NCBI GenBank assembly: GCA_002412795.1
Contig: DHVS01000029.1
Span: forward strand, 142,053-206,052
Reading direction: 5' to 3'
Source of the DNA: a bacterium UBP2_UBA5202
Lineage (GTDB): Bacteria > Edwardsbacteria > AC1 > EtOH8
Length of the DNA: 64,000 bases
Every line of letters begins with the position of its first letter. The stretch's first letter is position 1. Of the stretch, positions 42,545 through 50,602 are shown one piece after another. The notes beneath the pieces were generated by a model. It made no database searches and was not told where the DNA came from. It worked only from the letters and a program-made list of their open reading frames with translations. A program made the translations under genes and the position numbers.

Positions 42545-42922
42545 TTAATACAGCAACTTGACGAATGCTTCTGACGCCCTGCGCATCTGCAGCCTGGCCA
42601 TGCCGATGTTTCCCATTCCGGCCTGAAGGCCCACCTCCAGATAAAAGTCGGTCCCCACCATCTTGAGGATGATGGTGATCTTTTGGGTGGAAAATATCAG
42701 TTCGGAGATATCGCCCACCGTCAGGCTCTGGGCCGCCCGGTTGGCGGTGGCCAGCATGGTGGCAAACTCGGCGTCGGCCAGGGTGGGATCGAAGGCCGGG
42801 TCGATGTTGTAGAAGGCTATCCCGATCCCGTCAACTCCGGTCAGACTGGCCGAGACCGCTCCGGGAATAAGGTCGGTCAGTTCTTTCAACAGTTTTTCGT
42901 AATTGCTGCTGGCTGATTCCAT
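42545..42922 (-). CDS. Roadblock/LC7-domain protein heading the ATPase cluster
   Basis: The 125-residue protein matches the roadblock/LC7 pattern. An N-terminal helix (NYEKLLKELTDLIPGAVSAS) leads into LTGVDGIGIAFYN, a long central helix (FATMLATANRAAQSLTVGDI), paired strands (SELIFSTQKITIILKMVGTD FYLEVGLQ) and a C-terminal helix (GMARLQMRRASEAFVKLLY). Such proteins usually dimerise and regulate Ras-like GTPases. A GAGGTGG site precedes the ATG. It is 182 bp upstream of the stalk subunit and in the same direction. No GTPase is nearby, so the target may be the ATPase itself; that is inference. Confidence 0.82.
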   Translation of the reverse strand: MESASSNYEKLLKELTDLIPGAVSASLTGVDGIGIAFYNIDPAFDPTLADAEFATMLATANRAAQSLTVGDISELIFSTQKITIILKMVGTDFYLEVGLQAGMGNIGMARLQMRRASEAFVKLLY

Positions 42923-43142
42923 CTTACCACCTCAATGCTTTGTTTTGGGAATTAACCGTCTAAACTTTGCCGTATATTCAGTTAGGATAGAACCGGTACT
43001 TTTTATAGGATTGAAACGATTTAGACTTACGGAACATCACCTTTTATTTATCCATTGGAATCATGTTAATCCGCTTACGCTTCAATGCCGGGCTTCTTCA
43101 AGCGCCAAAGCTTCAGCGGAGGCGCTCCTGTCTGCCCCGGTA

Positions 43143-43799
43143 TCACTTCTTGCCGAAAAGTCCGCCCAGGAAACCCTTGTCGCCCTTGCCCACCATCTCC
43201 AGCCTCTTTTGGGCCTGGACGTTCTTGGGGTCCCATTTAAGGGCCTCCTTGAACTGGTCGCGGGCCTTGTCGTTCATGCCTGCGGTCTGATAGACTATCC
43301 CCAGGCTCAGGTAGTGCTCGGGATTGTACATCTCTATCTGAATGGCCCGCTCGCAGCTGGCCTTGGCTTCCTCCAGCGGCCCGGCGGCCTTGATGATGGA
43401 CAGCCCCAGCCGGTTGAAATAGATGGCTTTTTTGGGGTTCAGCTTGACCGCCACCCGGAAATATTCCACCGCCCGCTTGAACTGGGAAGTTTTATAGGCC
43501 TCCAGCCCGTAGCGGTAGGACATCTCGGCCTGGTTGGTCTGGACGGTGGCCCCCTCCACCCCGGCAGCCTTTTCGGTAAGGGCCTTATTGTACTTGGCCC
43601 GCTTTTCCTTGTCGATCAGGGTGTGGTAGGCCTCGTTGACAGACTGGAACGAAGTGCTGGCCAGGCCGGCACGGGATTCGCCGGGATTGCGGTCGGGGTG
43701 GTATTTCAGGGCCAGTTTGCGGTAGGCCGCCTTGATATCGGCCTCTCCCGCCATCCGGTCCACCCCTAAAATGTTGTAATAATCCCTATTTTCTGACAT
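43143..43799 (-). CDS. J-domain protein with TPR repeats
   Basis: From 43799 the protein is 218 residues. A J-domain covers about 4-70 (RDYYNILGVDRMAGEADIKA AYRKLALKYHPDRNPGES), with the HPD tripeptide that stimulates DnaK. TPR units follow (about 105-200): SYRYGLEAYKTSQFKRAVEY, YFNRLGLSIIKAAGPLEEAK and HYLSLGIVYQTAGMNDKARD. It ends FLGGLFGKK. No zinc or Gly/Phe region is present, so it is a class III co-chaperone or adaptor. The open frame runs 26 codons further upstream, but the J-domain start preceded by AAGGGCG fits better. It overlaps the upstream TPR gene by 14 bp. Confidence 0.87.
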   Translation of the reverse strand: MSENRDYYNILGVDRMAGEADIKAAYRKLALKYHPDRNPGESRAGLASTSFQSVNEAYHTLIDKEKRAKYNKALTEKAAGVEGATVQTNQAEMSYRYGLEAYKTSQFKRAVEYFRVAVKLNPKKAIYFNRLGLSIIKAAGPLEEAKASCERAIQIEMYNPEHYLSLGIVYQTAGMNDKARDQFKEALKWDPKNVQAQKRLEMVGKGDKGFLGGLFGKK

Positions 43800-44751
43800 C
43801 GCCCTTGCCTCTCTTGGTGACAGCGGTAGTGGTGATTTTTTTCGCCAGCTGATTTGCCAGCCGGTTTTGGGGGTCAACTGCCAGTATCCGAGCCAGGGCT
43901 CTCCTGGTTTTGGCCTCCTGACCCAGTTGGTCCCAGGCGTAGGCCAGATTAAGCCAGGCCCGGCTGAAACGGGGTGCCAGTTTTACCGCCTTCTGGAACT
44001 GCACGATGGCCTGCTTATTCAGCCCTTTCTGGGCCAGACTGACGCCCAAAAGATTGTAAACATCGGCATATTTTGGCTGTAGTTTCTTGGCCTGGTTATA
44101 ATATTTTATTGCTTCGTCGTAGCGGCATTCCCGCTGGGCATCCTGGCCCATGGCGCAAAGGGAGCGGGCCCGGTCCGGAGTCACCCTAAAAGCCTGGGCA
44201 AAAAGCCTGAAGGACGACCGGAAATCCGATTTGGCCGATGCCTCCAGTGCCTTATCGTACATCACCTGATCATAAAAACTGTCGGTCCGGGACAGCCCGC
44301 TGAATATATCCAACGCCCTTTTATTGTTCCCGGCCTGGGCTTCCAGAAAAGCCAGGTTCAGCTTGGCTTCGTTGTAATTGGGATTGATGGAGAGCGCCTG
44401 TTCCAGAGCCTGGCGGGCCTTTGACGGCTCCTTTCGGTCGGCATAGATCTTGGCCAGGGTAAAGTACAGGTCAGCGTATTTTGGTGCCAGGCCCAGGGCG
44501 GTATGATATTCCCCTACGGCGTCCTCCAGGCTGCCCCGCTGCCAGAATATCTTTCCCAGGGCGGTGTGCGACTCAATCAAATAAAAAAGGACCACCTCGC
44601 TGCACCGTCTGCCCACCGAGCTTTCGTGCTGGTGGATCACGGTAAGGTGGTCTATGGCCGTCTGGTAATCGCCCTGGTTGAAGGCATTGATGGACAGCTT
44701 TAAAAGCTGGTGGGCGCAATGCTGGTCAAATATCTGTTTGACGAACACCAT
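43786..44751 (-). CDS. TPR protein
   Basis: This 321-residue soluble protein is built of TPRs: LSINAFNQGDYQTAIDHLTV, EYHTALGLAPKYADLYFTLA KIYADRKEPSKARQALEQAL, EAIKYYNQAKKLQPKYADVY NLLGVSLAQKGLNKQAIVQF and LNLAYAWDQLGQEAKTRRAL. No signal peptide or other domain is visible. It is the first gene after tRNA-Leu and overlaps the J-domain/TPR gene, so the two products probably act together, perhaps as a client-binding scaffold plus DnaK recruiter. The partner is unknown. Confidence 0.84.
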   Translation of the reverse strand: MVFVKQIFDQHCAHQLLKLSINAFNQGDYQTAIDHLTVIHQHESSVGRRCSEVVLFYLIESHTALGKIFWQRGSLEDAVGEYHTALGLAPKYADLYFTLAKIYADRKEPSKARQALEQALSINPNYNEAKLNLAFLEAQAGNNKRALDIFSGLSRTDSFYDQVMYDKALEASAKSDFRSSFRLFAQAFRVTPDRARSLCAMGQDAQRECRYDEAIKYYNQAKKLQPKYADVYNLLGVSLAQKGLNKQAIVQFQKAVKLAPRFSRAWLNLAYAWDQLGQEAKTRRALARILAVDPQNRLANQLAKKITTTAVTKRGKGDVRK

Positions 44752-44902
44752 AGCTCAAGGCCTTTCATTTGGGTGTATCAGGAAGCAAGATTGCAGTATC
44801 TTTGACAGACATTTTCAGGGTAGTGCCCTCCATCATCCTGCGTTCGCTAAAGCGAATTTCGGCGGATAAGAAGGCTGTCTATTGCGTAGCGTGAAGTCAA
44901 TT

Positions 44903-44987
44903 TGGTGCCGGGAGTGGGAGTTGAACCCACAAGGCTTGCGCCATACGCACCTCAAACGTACGTGTCTACCAATTTCACCATCCCGGC
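44903..44987 (-). tRNA. tRNA-Leu, anticodon GAG
   Basis: The reverse strand folds as a class II tRNA. The acceptor stem is GCCGGGA/TCCCGGC, with a D-arm GTGAAATTGGTAGAC and the anticodon stem TACGT/GCGTA around TTGAGGT (anticodon GAG, reading CUC/CUU). A long variable arm (TGGCGCAAGCC) precedes the T-arm GTGGGTTCAACTCCCAC, and CCA is encoded. It lies between rng and a TPR gene, with a near-consensus promoter upstream. Confidence 0.95.
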
Positions 44988-45042
44988 ATTTTTAGGAACT
45001 GAGATATTGCTCAAACTATCGTTTAAATCGGGCTAATCTAAC

Positions 45043-45071
45043 ATTTTATAATAAACTTAACCGCCTGTCAA
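45043..45071 (-). promoter_or_regulatory. Near-consensus sigma70-type promoter for tRNA-Leu
   Basis: On the minus strand TTGACA (45071-45066) is followed after exactly 17 bp by TAAAAT (45048-45043). The predicted start is about 45036, some 49 nt before the mature tRNA end. It may also serve the TPR genes downstream. Confidence 0.72.
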
Positions 45072-45124
45072 TACTAAATATCGGTTTAATCCAAAATGCT
45101 GTTAATATGCATATTATTTCAATA

Positions 45125-45151
45125 AAAAAGCGAGATCGAATCTCGCTTTTT
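45125..45151 (-). terminator. Rho-independent terminator after rng
   Basis: A 12-bp stem AAAAAGCGAGAT / ATCTCGCTTTTT with a 3-nt loop begins 24 bp after the rng stop. The T/A-rich flanks on both sides would let it act in both directions. It separates the uvrB-rng group from the tRNA-Leu unit. Confidence 0.88.
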
Positions 45152-45174
45152 AGGTTTGACGGGAAAGATCTGCG

Positions 45175-46671
45175 TCAGGCTATCTCCTGTTCGTCATCCA
45201 AATTAACGATCTTGAAGGAATTAACCGGCATCTTGCGGTCGGAGGATATCCTCAGCTCGGTCTTCAGTTCCCGGTTAAGAGCCTTGAGGATGGCCTGCCC
45301 GGGGCCGGAGAGATAATCGAACAAAAGGTTCCCGGCCTTGACGGCCAGCCTGCGCCGCCTGATGTCCGGCTTCAGCGAGAGCATCTTGCGTTCCAGCATC
45401 TGGGCGCTGGTGTAGGCGGTGAATATCCTTCCCGCCCCCTGGCAGGCCGGGCAGGTCTCGGTCAGGGACTGCCAGAGGCTGGGTTTGATCCGCTTGCGGC
45501 TCATCTCCACCAGCCCCAGCGGGGAAATGGCGTAAACATTGGGTTTGGACCGGTCGGACTTGACCGCCAGGGTGAACTCCTGCAGCACCCGGTTGCGGTG
45601 CTGGGAATATTTCATGTCAATGAAATCCACCACGATGATGCCGCCGATGTCCCTTAAGCGCACCTGGCGGGCGATCTCATGGGCCGCCTCCAGATTGACC
45701 TTCAGCACCATGGCCTCGGCGTCCTTCTTGCCGGTGAACTTTCCGGAGTTGACGTCCACCGCGGTCAGGGCCTCGGTCTGGTCGATGGCGATGTATCCCC
45801 CGCTCTTCAGCCAGATCCTCCGGTTCAGCGCCTTCTCCACCTGGGTCTCCACCTGATAGGCCTCGAACAGGGGGATCTCCTCCCGGTACCACAGCAGTTT
45901 TTTCTTAAGCCCGTCATCGGTCCCCTTCAGGTGGCCGGCGATCTGGTTGTAAGTGTTCTTGTGGTCGGTCACGATGCTGTGGATGTCGTAGGAAGCCAGG
46001 TCGTTGAGCAGGCTGATGATAAAGGGCGGCTGGGCGTGCACCCGGAACGGCGCTTTGGCCCTGAGATACTGCTTTTGCACCTGCTGCCAGTCCTTGACCA
46101 GTTCCTTGACATCGCGTTCCAAAGCCTTTTGATCCATCCCCACCGCGGCGGTCCGGACTATCAGGCCGGATCCCTTGGGCAGCGAAGGCTGAAGAGCCTT
46201 GCGCAGCCGGGAACGCTCCTCCCGGTTTTCTATCTTGCGGGAGATGCCGATGCCGCCCTGGTTGGGGATCAGCACGCAAAAGCGCCCGGGAAAGGAGACA
46301 TAGGAGGTCAGCCGCGGGCCCTTGCTTCCCAGCGGTTCCTTTGATATCTGGACCATGATCTCCTGGCCGCCTTTCAGGGCGGCTCTCTGCTGCTTGAAGG
46401 CTGGCTTGGTCCCGGTTTCCTCGTCCACCAGGTCGCTCAGGTCGAAGATGGCGTCGTCCAGCGACAGGAACCCGCTTTTGTAGGTCCCGATGTTGACGAA
46501 GGCGGCGTTCAGCCCCGGCAGCACCTTTTCCACCACCCCCTTGTAGATGTCCCCCACCGAAAGGGTTTCCTGGGGGCGCTCCACCCAAAACTCGGAGAGC
46601 TTGCCCTCGTCCTCAAGCACTGCTATCCGCATCTCGCGGTCGGTGGCATTTATGATGATATCTATGGCCAT
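45175..46671 (-). CDS. rng: Ribonuclease G/E family endoribonuclease
   Basis: The 498-residue protein has RNase G length. It opens MAIDIIINATDREMRIAVLE. An S1 domain follows (about 35-125, VGDIYKGVVEKVLPGLNAAF VNIG), then the RNase H-like/5'-sensor region with GLIVRTAA. The catalytic stretch is IDQTEALTAVDVNSGKFTG with IGGIIVVDFIDM, carrying metal-binding Asp residues. A zinc-link CPACQGAGR lies near 400. It processes rRNA and mRNA 5'-monophosphate ends. There is no long C-terminal scaffold as in RNase E. It follows coaX by 7 bp. Confidence 0.94.
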   Translation of the reverse strand: MAIDIIINATDREMRIAVLEDEGKLSEFWVERPQETLSVGDIYKGVVEKVLPGLNAAFVNIGTYKSGFLSLDDAIFDLSDLVDEETGTKPAFKQQRAALKGGQEIMVQISKEPLGSKGPRLTSYVSFPGRFCVLIPNQGGIGISRKIENREERSRLRKALQPSLPKGSGLIVRTAAVGMDQKALERDVKELVKDWQQVQKQYLRAKAPFRVHAQPPFIISLLNDLASYDIHSIVTDHKNTYNQIAGHLKGTDDGLKKKLLWYREEIPLFEAYQVETQVEKALNRRIWLKSGGYIAIDQTEALTAVDVNSGKFTGKKDAEAMVLKVNLEAAHEIARQVRLRDIGGIIVVDFIDMKYSQHRNRVLQEFTLAVKSDRSKPNVYAISPLGLVEMSRKRIKPSLWQSLTETCPACQGAGRIFTAYTSAQMLERKMLSLKPDIRRRRLAVKAGNLLFDYLSGPGQAILKALNRELKTELRISSDRKMPVNSFKIVNLDDEQEIA

Positions 46672-46678
46672 GTTAAGT

Positions 46679-47437
46679 TTACCTTTCTTGTTCCTCTTTT
46701 TCCTGCAGAGCCAGGTTCAATCCCTTGTAGATCAGCAGTTGGTCGGTTATTGAATTTTTGATGTGCGGGCCAACCATTCCGGCCAGGCCTCCGGTGATCA
46801 CTATTTTTGGCCGGCCCTTCATTTCGGCGGAGATGACGGCGACGAGTTCTTTTATCATTCCGATGGTTCCCCAGTAGATTCCGGATTCAATGGCTCCGGC
46901 GGTGTCGCGCCCGATGGCTGCCCTGGGTCTTTTTATGGGGATCAGCGGCAGCAGCGCCGTCTTTTTGTTCAGGGCCCCGGACATGGTCACAGGCCCCGGC
47001 GCAATGGCTCCTCCCAGGTGCCGTCCCGAGGCATCCATGGCATCCCAGGTAACGGCGGTGCCGACATCGATTACTATCACCGGCTTCCCGTAGAGCCTGG
47101 CGGCGGCGTAAGAACAGACCATCCGGTCGCATCCCAATTGCCGCGGCAAACGATACAAGGTTTTGAAACCCTTCAAGGTTGCAACGTCGACCACCAAGCA
47201 GCGAATGTCCAGCAGCTGTTTGACGGCCGTCACGGCGTGCTGGGTTATCTCCGGCGCCACCGAGCAGACGGCGGCGGATTTGATGGATTTTACCCCGATG
47301 GATTTGTCCAGGAAGTTATAGACCCGGTCGTAATCCGGTTGTCCGCCGTGCTCCAGCCTGGACTGGCGGACGCATTTATTATTGGAAAAGACCGCCAGCC
47401 CCAGCTTGCTGTTTCCTATGTCTATCAGCAGCCGCAC
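46679..47437 (-). CDS. coaX: Type III pantothenate kinase
   Basis: The 252-residue protein matches CoaX: MRLLIDIGNSKLGLAVFSNN (phosphate loop with catalytic Asp), GCDRMVCSYAAARLYGKPVI VIDVGTAVTWDAM, then GGAIAPGPVTMSGALNKKTA LLP and GAIESGIYWGTIGMI. It phosphorylates pantothenate in the first step of CoA synthesis, and the type III enzyme is not feedback-inhibited by CoA. The start is GTG, sharing one base with the birA stop (TAGTG), so translation is coupled. The neighbouring birA makes this a cofactor cluster. Confidence 0.95.
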   Translation of the reverse strand: MRLLIDIGNSKLGLAVFSNNKCVRQSRLEHGGQPDYDRVYNFLDKSIGVKSIKSAAVCSVAPEITQHAVTAVKQLLDIRCLVVDVATLKGFKTLYRLPRQLGCDRMVCSYAAARLYGKPVIVIDVGTAVTWDAMDASGRHLGGAIAPGPVTMSGALNKKTALLPLIPIKRPRAAIGRDTAGAIESGIYWGTIGMIKELVAVISAEMKGRPKIVITGGLAGMVGPHIKNSITDQLLIYKGLNLALQEKEEQER

Positions 47438-48228
47438 TATTGGCCGATCTCCGCCACCGTGCCGGAACTGCAGCAGACGGTCTGGCCGTCCTGGTCCAGC
47501 AGCAGCAGGGCGCCCTGGGCGTCAAATCCGGTGACCACGCCCTTCTGGAACTGTCCGTCATCACCGGAGACCAGCACCCATTTCTGGTTGAGGAAGAACC
47601 TGGGCTTAAGCTCCCCGGTGAAGGCCGAAAAACCCTGTTCCAAAAATCTCTGATAATCTTGTTCCAGGTTGGTCAGCAGGGCTATCAGCAGGTCCTCCCG
47701 GAAGATGTGCCTGCCCGATTCCAGTTCCAGTGAGGTGGCGGTTTCGCAAAGTTCCAGGGGAAGCATCTGGTTATTCAGGTTGAAGCCCATTCCTATGACC
47801 ACCATATCCACCAGGCCGGATCTGAGTTCGGACTCGGACAATATCCCGCCCAGCTTGCGGCCCCTGCAAAAGAGGTCGTTGGGCCACTTTATCTCCACCG
47901 GGATCCCGGCTGCCGCTTCCAGTGTTTTGGCGGCCGAACAGCCCAGGGCCAAAGTCAGCCCCTGCATTTTAATGGGGTTGGCTTTGGGCCGGAGCAGCAA
48001 TGAAAGATACAGCCCCACTCCCGGCGGCGAGTACCAGGAGTGCCCGGAGCGCCCCCGCCCGGCCTTCTGTTCCTCGGCGATGACAATGGCGCCGTCCGGC
48101 ACATTGCCGGCGGCCAGTTCCTTCAACTGGTCGCTGGTAGATCCCAGCTTTTCAAAGTAATAAAGCTTCTGACCGAAACCGGCGGTCTTGAGGTTTTGTT
48201 TTATGTAGTCTATTTCTAATATCTGCAT
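47437..48228 (-). CDS. birA: Biotin--[acetyl-CoA-carboxylase] ligase
   Basis: The protein has the biotin ligase catalytic core: YFEKLGSTSDQLKELAAGNV, then VIAEEQKAGRGRSGHSWYSP PGVGLYLSLLL with the GRGRSG adenylate loop. KWPNDLFCRGRKLGGILSES E and a small C-terminal SH3-like domain follow. It activates biotin to biotinyl-AMP and transfers it to carboxylase carrier protein. No N-terminal DNA-binding domain is present, so it is not a repressor. The start is uncertain: MQILEIDYIK at 48228 looks best, but in-frame TTG and ATG codons extend to 48258. Confidence 0.92.
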   Translation of the reverse strand: MQILEIDYIKQNLKTAGFGQKLYYFEKLGSTSDQLKELAAGNVPDGAIVIAEEQKAGRGRSGHSWYSPPGVGLYLSLLLRPKANPIKMQGLTLALGCSAAKTLEAAAGIPVEIKWPNDLFCRGRKLGGILSESELRSGLVDMVVIGMGFNLNNQMLPLELCETATSLELESGRHIFREDLLIALLTNLEQDYQRFLEQGFSAFTGELKPRFFLNQKWVLVSGDDGQFQKGVVTGFDAQGALLLLDQDGQTVCCSSGTVAEIGQ

Positions 48229-48310
48229 GATGTAATAATAACCTAAAAGCATTGACAATTCAAGGGAAAACCATCGCTAAGGATATCGAGATCAGAATAC
48301 GAATTTTATA

Positions 48311-48374
48311 ATGAAACCAGGAATTCAGGAATCAATATTCTCATTGGTTAGCTTCATGTTTTCATGGGTTCCTA
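48311..48374. repeat. Dispersed repeat with CCATGAA-type arms between nadC and birA
   Basis: GAAACCAGGAATTCAGGAAT (from 48315) and TTCATGTTTTCATGGGTTCC (48353-48372) resemble the arms of the element at 39478-39602 and the sequence AAGGAATCCATGAAGGCAGG at 58601-58620. All three are intergenic. Confidence 0.5.
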
Positions 48375-48397
48375 ATAATAAAAATCTCTTTAATGCC

Positions 48398-49261
48398 TCA
48401 ACCCAGTGACTTCAAGCCCAAAGAAAAATCCAAGGCCGGGGCCGAATGGGTGATGGCGCCGACAGAAACATAATCCACCCCGCATTCGGCGATCTGGCGG
48501 ACAGTTTCCAGACTGACATTCCCCGAAGCCTCCAGCTTGAGCTTCCCCTTGTCCCGGGCCGGCAGGGAAAAGACCATCCGGCAGGCCTCGGCCATCATCT
48601 CCGGCTTCATGTTGTCCAGCATGATGACGTCCGGCTCCAGCCCGGCCGCCTCTTCCAGCTGGGCCAGGCTCTGGACCTCGATCTCGATCTTCACTTTCTT
48701 GTTCTTCTGCCGGACCATCTCGATGGCCGCGGCCGGGCCGCCGGCCGCCTCGATGTGGTTGTCCTTGATCAGCACCATGTCGTACAGTCCCATCCGGTGG
48801 TTCTGGCCGCCGCCGCAGGCCACCGCGTACTTTTCCAGATAGCGCAGGCCGGGTGTGGTTTTGCGGGTGTCCAGTATTTTGGCCCGGGTGCCCTCCACCG
48901 CTTTGACTAAATGGTGTGTGGCGGTGGCCACCCCGGAGAGGTGCTGGAGAAAGTTCAGGGCGGTCCGCTCGGCCGTCAGGATGCTTTTGGTCCGGCCCTG
49001 AATGGTCAGCACCACCTGGCCGTATTCCAGCCAGGTGCCGTCGGGCAGTGGGGTAGTTATCTGCAGGTCCTTGTCCACCATCAGAAACACCTGTCTGCAA
49101 ATGTCTATCCCGGCCAGCACGCCCTCCTGCTTGTTGAGGATCAGGGCCAGGCCCTGCGCCTCTTCCGGCACGGTGTAGCCGGTGGTGATGTCCCCTTTGC
49201 CGATGTCCTCCTTGAGTGCCAGTTTGATCAGGGGGTTTACTTTTTTGAGATTGAGTTTCAT
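48398..49261 (-). CDS. nadC: Nicotinate-nucleotide pyrophosphorylase (carboxylating)
   Basis: The 287-residue protein matches quinolinate phosphoribosyltransferase: LIKLALKEDIGKGDITTGYT, RTALNFLQHLSGVATATHHL, KILDTRKTTPGLRYLEKYAV ACGGGQNHRMGLYDMVLIKD NHI and VEVQSLAQLEEA-type region (here IEIEVQSLAQLEEAAGLEPD). A C-terminal barrel end reads DYVSVGAITHSAPALDFSLG. It makes nicotinate mononucleotide from quinolinate in de novo NAD synthesis. nadA and nadB are not in the window. No strong ribosome site is visible before the ATG. A dispersed repeat occupies the gap before birA. Confidence 0.95.
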   Translation of the reverse strand: MKLNLKKVNPLIKLALKEDIGKGDITTGYTVPEEAQGLALILNKQEGVLAGIDICRQVFLMVDKDLQITTPLPDGTWLEYGQVVLTIQGRTKSILTAERTALNFLQHLSGVATATHHLVKAVEGTRAKILDTRKTTPGLRYLEKYAVACGGGQNHRMGLYDMVLIKDNHIEAAGGPAAAIEMVRQKNKKVKIEIEVQSLAQLEEAAGLEPDVIMLDNMKPEMMAEACRMVFSLPARDKGKLKLEASGNVSLETVRQIAECGVDYVSVGAITHSAPALDFSLGLKSLG

Positions 49262-49332
49262 TGCACTTGATCACATGTTACACATTGGTTGTCCCTGTTT
49301 ACAGCTTACAGCTGACAGCATAGAACAACAAG

Positions 49333-50586
49333 TTACTTCTTGTACTCCGGGGTCCACTTCATCTCCGGCGGCGCCTGCAAAGCGTTCCACAGGTATTTCT
49401 CTATCTTGTCTTTCAGCGACTTGTCTATCTCCCTGTTGACCGGATATATTCTGGCGTTCAGCGCCCGGTCCAACAGATTGATCCCGGCCTCGACGGTGGG
49501 CTGCAGGCCCCGGGCCGAGGTGTACTCCACCGTGTCCCCCGGGGTGTGGATGTTGAAGGAGCTTTGGCCGCCCTCCCGGGAGATGTTGACCGAGGGCACC
49601 TCGTAGACCGAGAACGGCATGCAGTCGCTGGAATAGATGTCCACCGCGCTGCGGAAATAGTGGCCGATCTCCCGGGTGATGCCGCAGACATAGCCCTGCA
49701 GCTGGGCGGTGCCCAAAACTTCGAAGTGATTAAGCCCCAGGTCGTCGCCGCCCACGTCGATGTTGACCACCAGCCCGGCCCGTTCCGCGATCTCTTTCTT
49801 ATGTTTCTCCACATATGAAAAACTGCCCCTCAAACCCATCTCTTCGCCGGAGAAGAATATCACCCTCAGGTCGCGGGCCGGGCGGTGCCGGGCAAAATGC
49901 TCCACGGCCTTCAGCAGGGCCACCACCCCGCCTCCGTTGTCGCAGGAGCCGGGGGAGCGGGCCACGCTGTCGTAATGCCCCACTGCCAGGGTCAAAGTGC
50001 GGTCTTTGCCAGTGCCCTTGATGTCTACGATGATGTTGCGGGCGGTGCGCCGGGAGACGGTCTGTTTTATTTTGAGGGTCGCTTTCTTGCCGGACAGACC
50101 GGCCAGCTTTGTTCCATCCTCATATGACACCGTGGCCGAAGGAATGTATCCATCTTCATAGTTCTTCTGGCGGTAGGACCAGCTGGGAGCCTCCCGCTGG
50201 GGGCTGCCGATGTCTATCAGGGCCTTGGCGCCTGACCTTTTGATGGCTTCCACTAGCTTGCGGCCGTAGGAATAGGTCAGGATGATCTTGTCTTTGTAAG
50301 AGCCCCGGTCGTTGGTCAAGACCTCCAGGTCTTCCAGGTAGACCAGCTCGCCGCTGATGGTCTGGCTTTTGGTCAGGCCGAAGGGATGGGCCTTGAAGGT
50401 CTTTCCCCCGCAGGATATGGCGGCGGTGCCGGTGTCGAAGGCGTGGAGCTGGAACGGCTCCAGCTGATGCTTGACCTTAAGCTGGCCGAGATATTTGGTG
50501 ATAATTTTGATGGCCTTGGTTTCGTTAGCCGATCCGGCCAGCCGCTCGAAGTTGAGCTCTTTGAGGATCTGGTGGGCGTTAAGCAT
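49333..50586 (-). CDS. M28-family zinc aminopeptidase-like protein
   Basis: From 50586 the protein has 417 residues with M28 features. LNFERLAGSANETKAIKIIT opens it, and a PA-type insert lies at about 95-180 (SGELVYLEDLEVLTND, GAKALIDIG). The metal centre follows: LAVGHYDSVARSPGSCDNGG GVVALL, FFSGEEMGLRGSFSY and NIDVGGDDLGL, with a final His region FNIHTPGDTVEYTS. All expected zinc ligands appear present. No signal peptide is seen from this start, so it may be cytoplasmic. AAAGGAT six bases before 50586 decides the start over a TTG 33 bp upstream. Confidence 0.9.
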   Translation of the reverse strand: MLNAHQILKELNFERLAGSANETKAIKIITKYLGQLKVKHQLEPFQLHAFDTGTAAISCGGKTFKAHPFGLTKSQTISGELVYLEDLEVLTNDRGSYKDKIILTYSYGRKLVEAIKRSGAKALIDIGSPQREAPSWSYRQKNYEDGYIPSATVSYEDGTKLAGLSGKKATLKIKQTVSRRTARNIIVDIKGTGKDRTLTLAVGHYDSVARSPGSCDNGGGVVALLKAVEHFARHRPARDLRVIFFSGEEMGLRGSFSYVEKHKKEIAERAGLVVNIDVGGDDLGLNHFEVLGTAQLQGYVCGITREIGHYFRSAVDIYSSDCMPFSVYEVPSVNISREGGQSSFNIHTPGDTVEYTSARGLQPTVEAGINLLDRALNARIYPVNREIDKSLKDKIEKYLWNALQAPPEMKWTPEYKK

Positions 50587-50602
50587 TTTAATCCTTTGTT
50601 TA

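Noticed and set aside
48390..49274. A 294-codon minus-strand frame overlapping nadC in another frame
   Set aside because: Its Gly/Arg/His-rich product is a frame shadow of nadC, which has complete family motifs.
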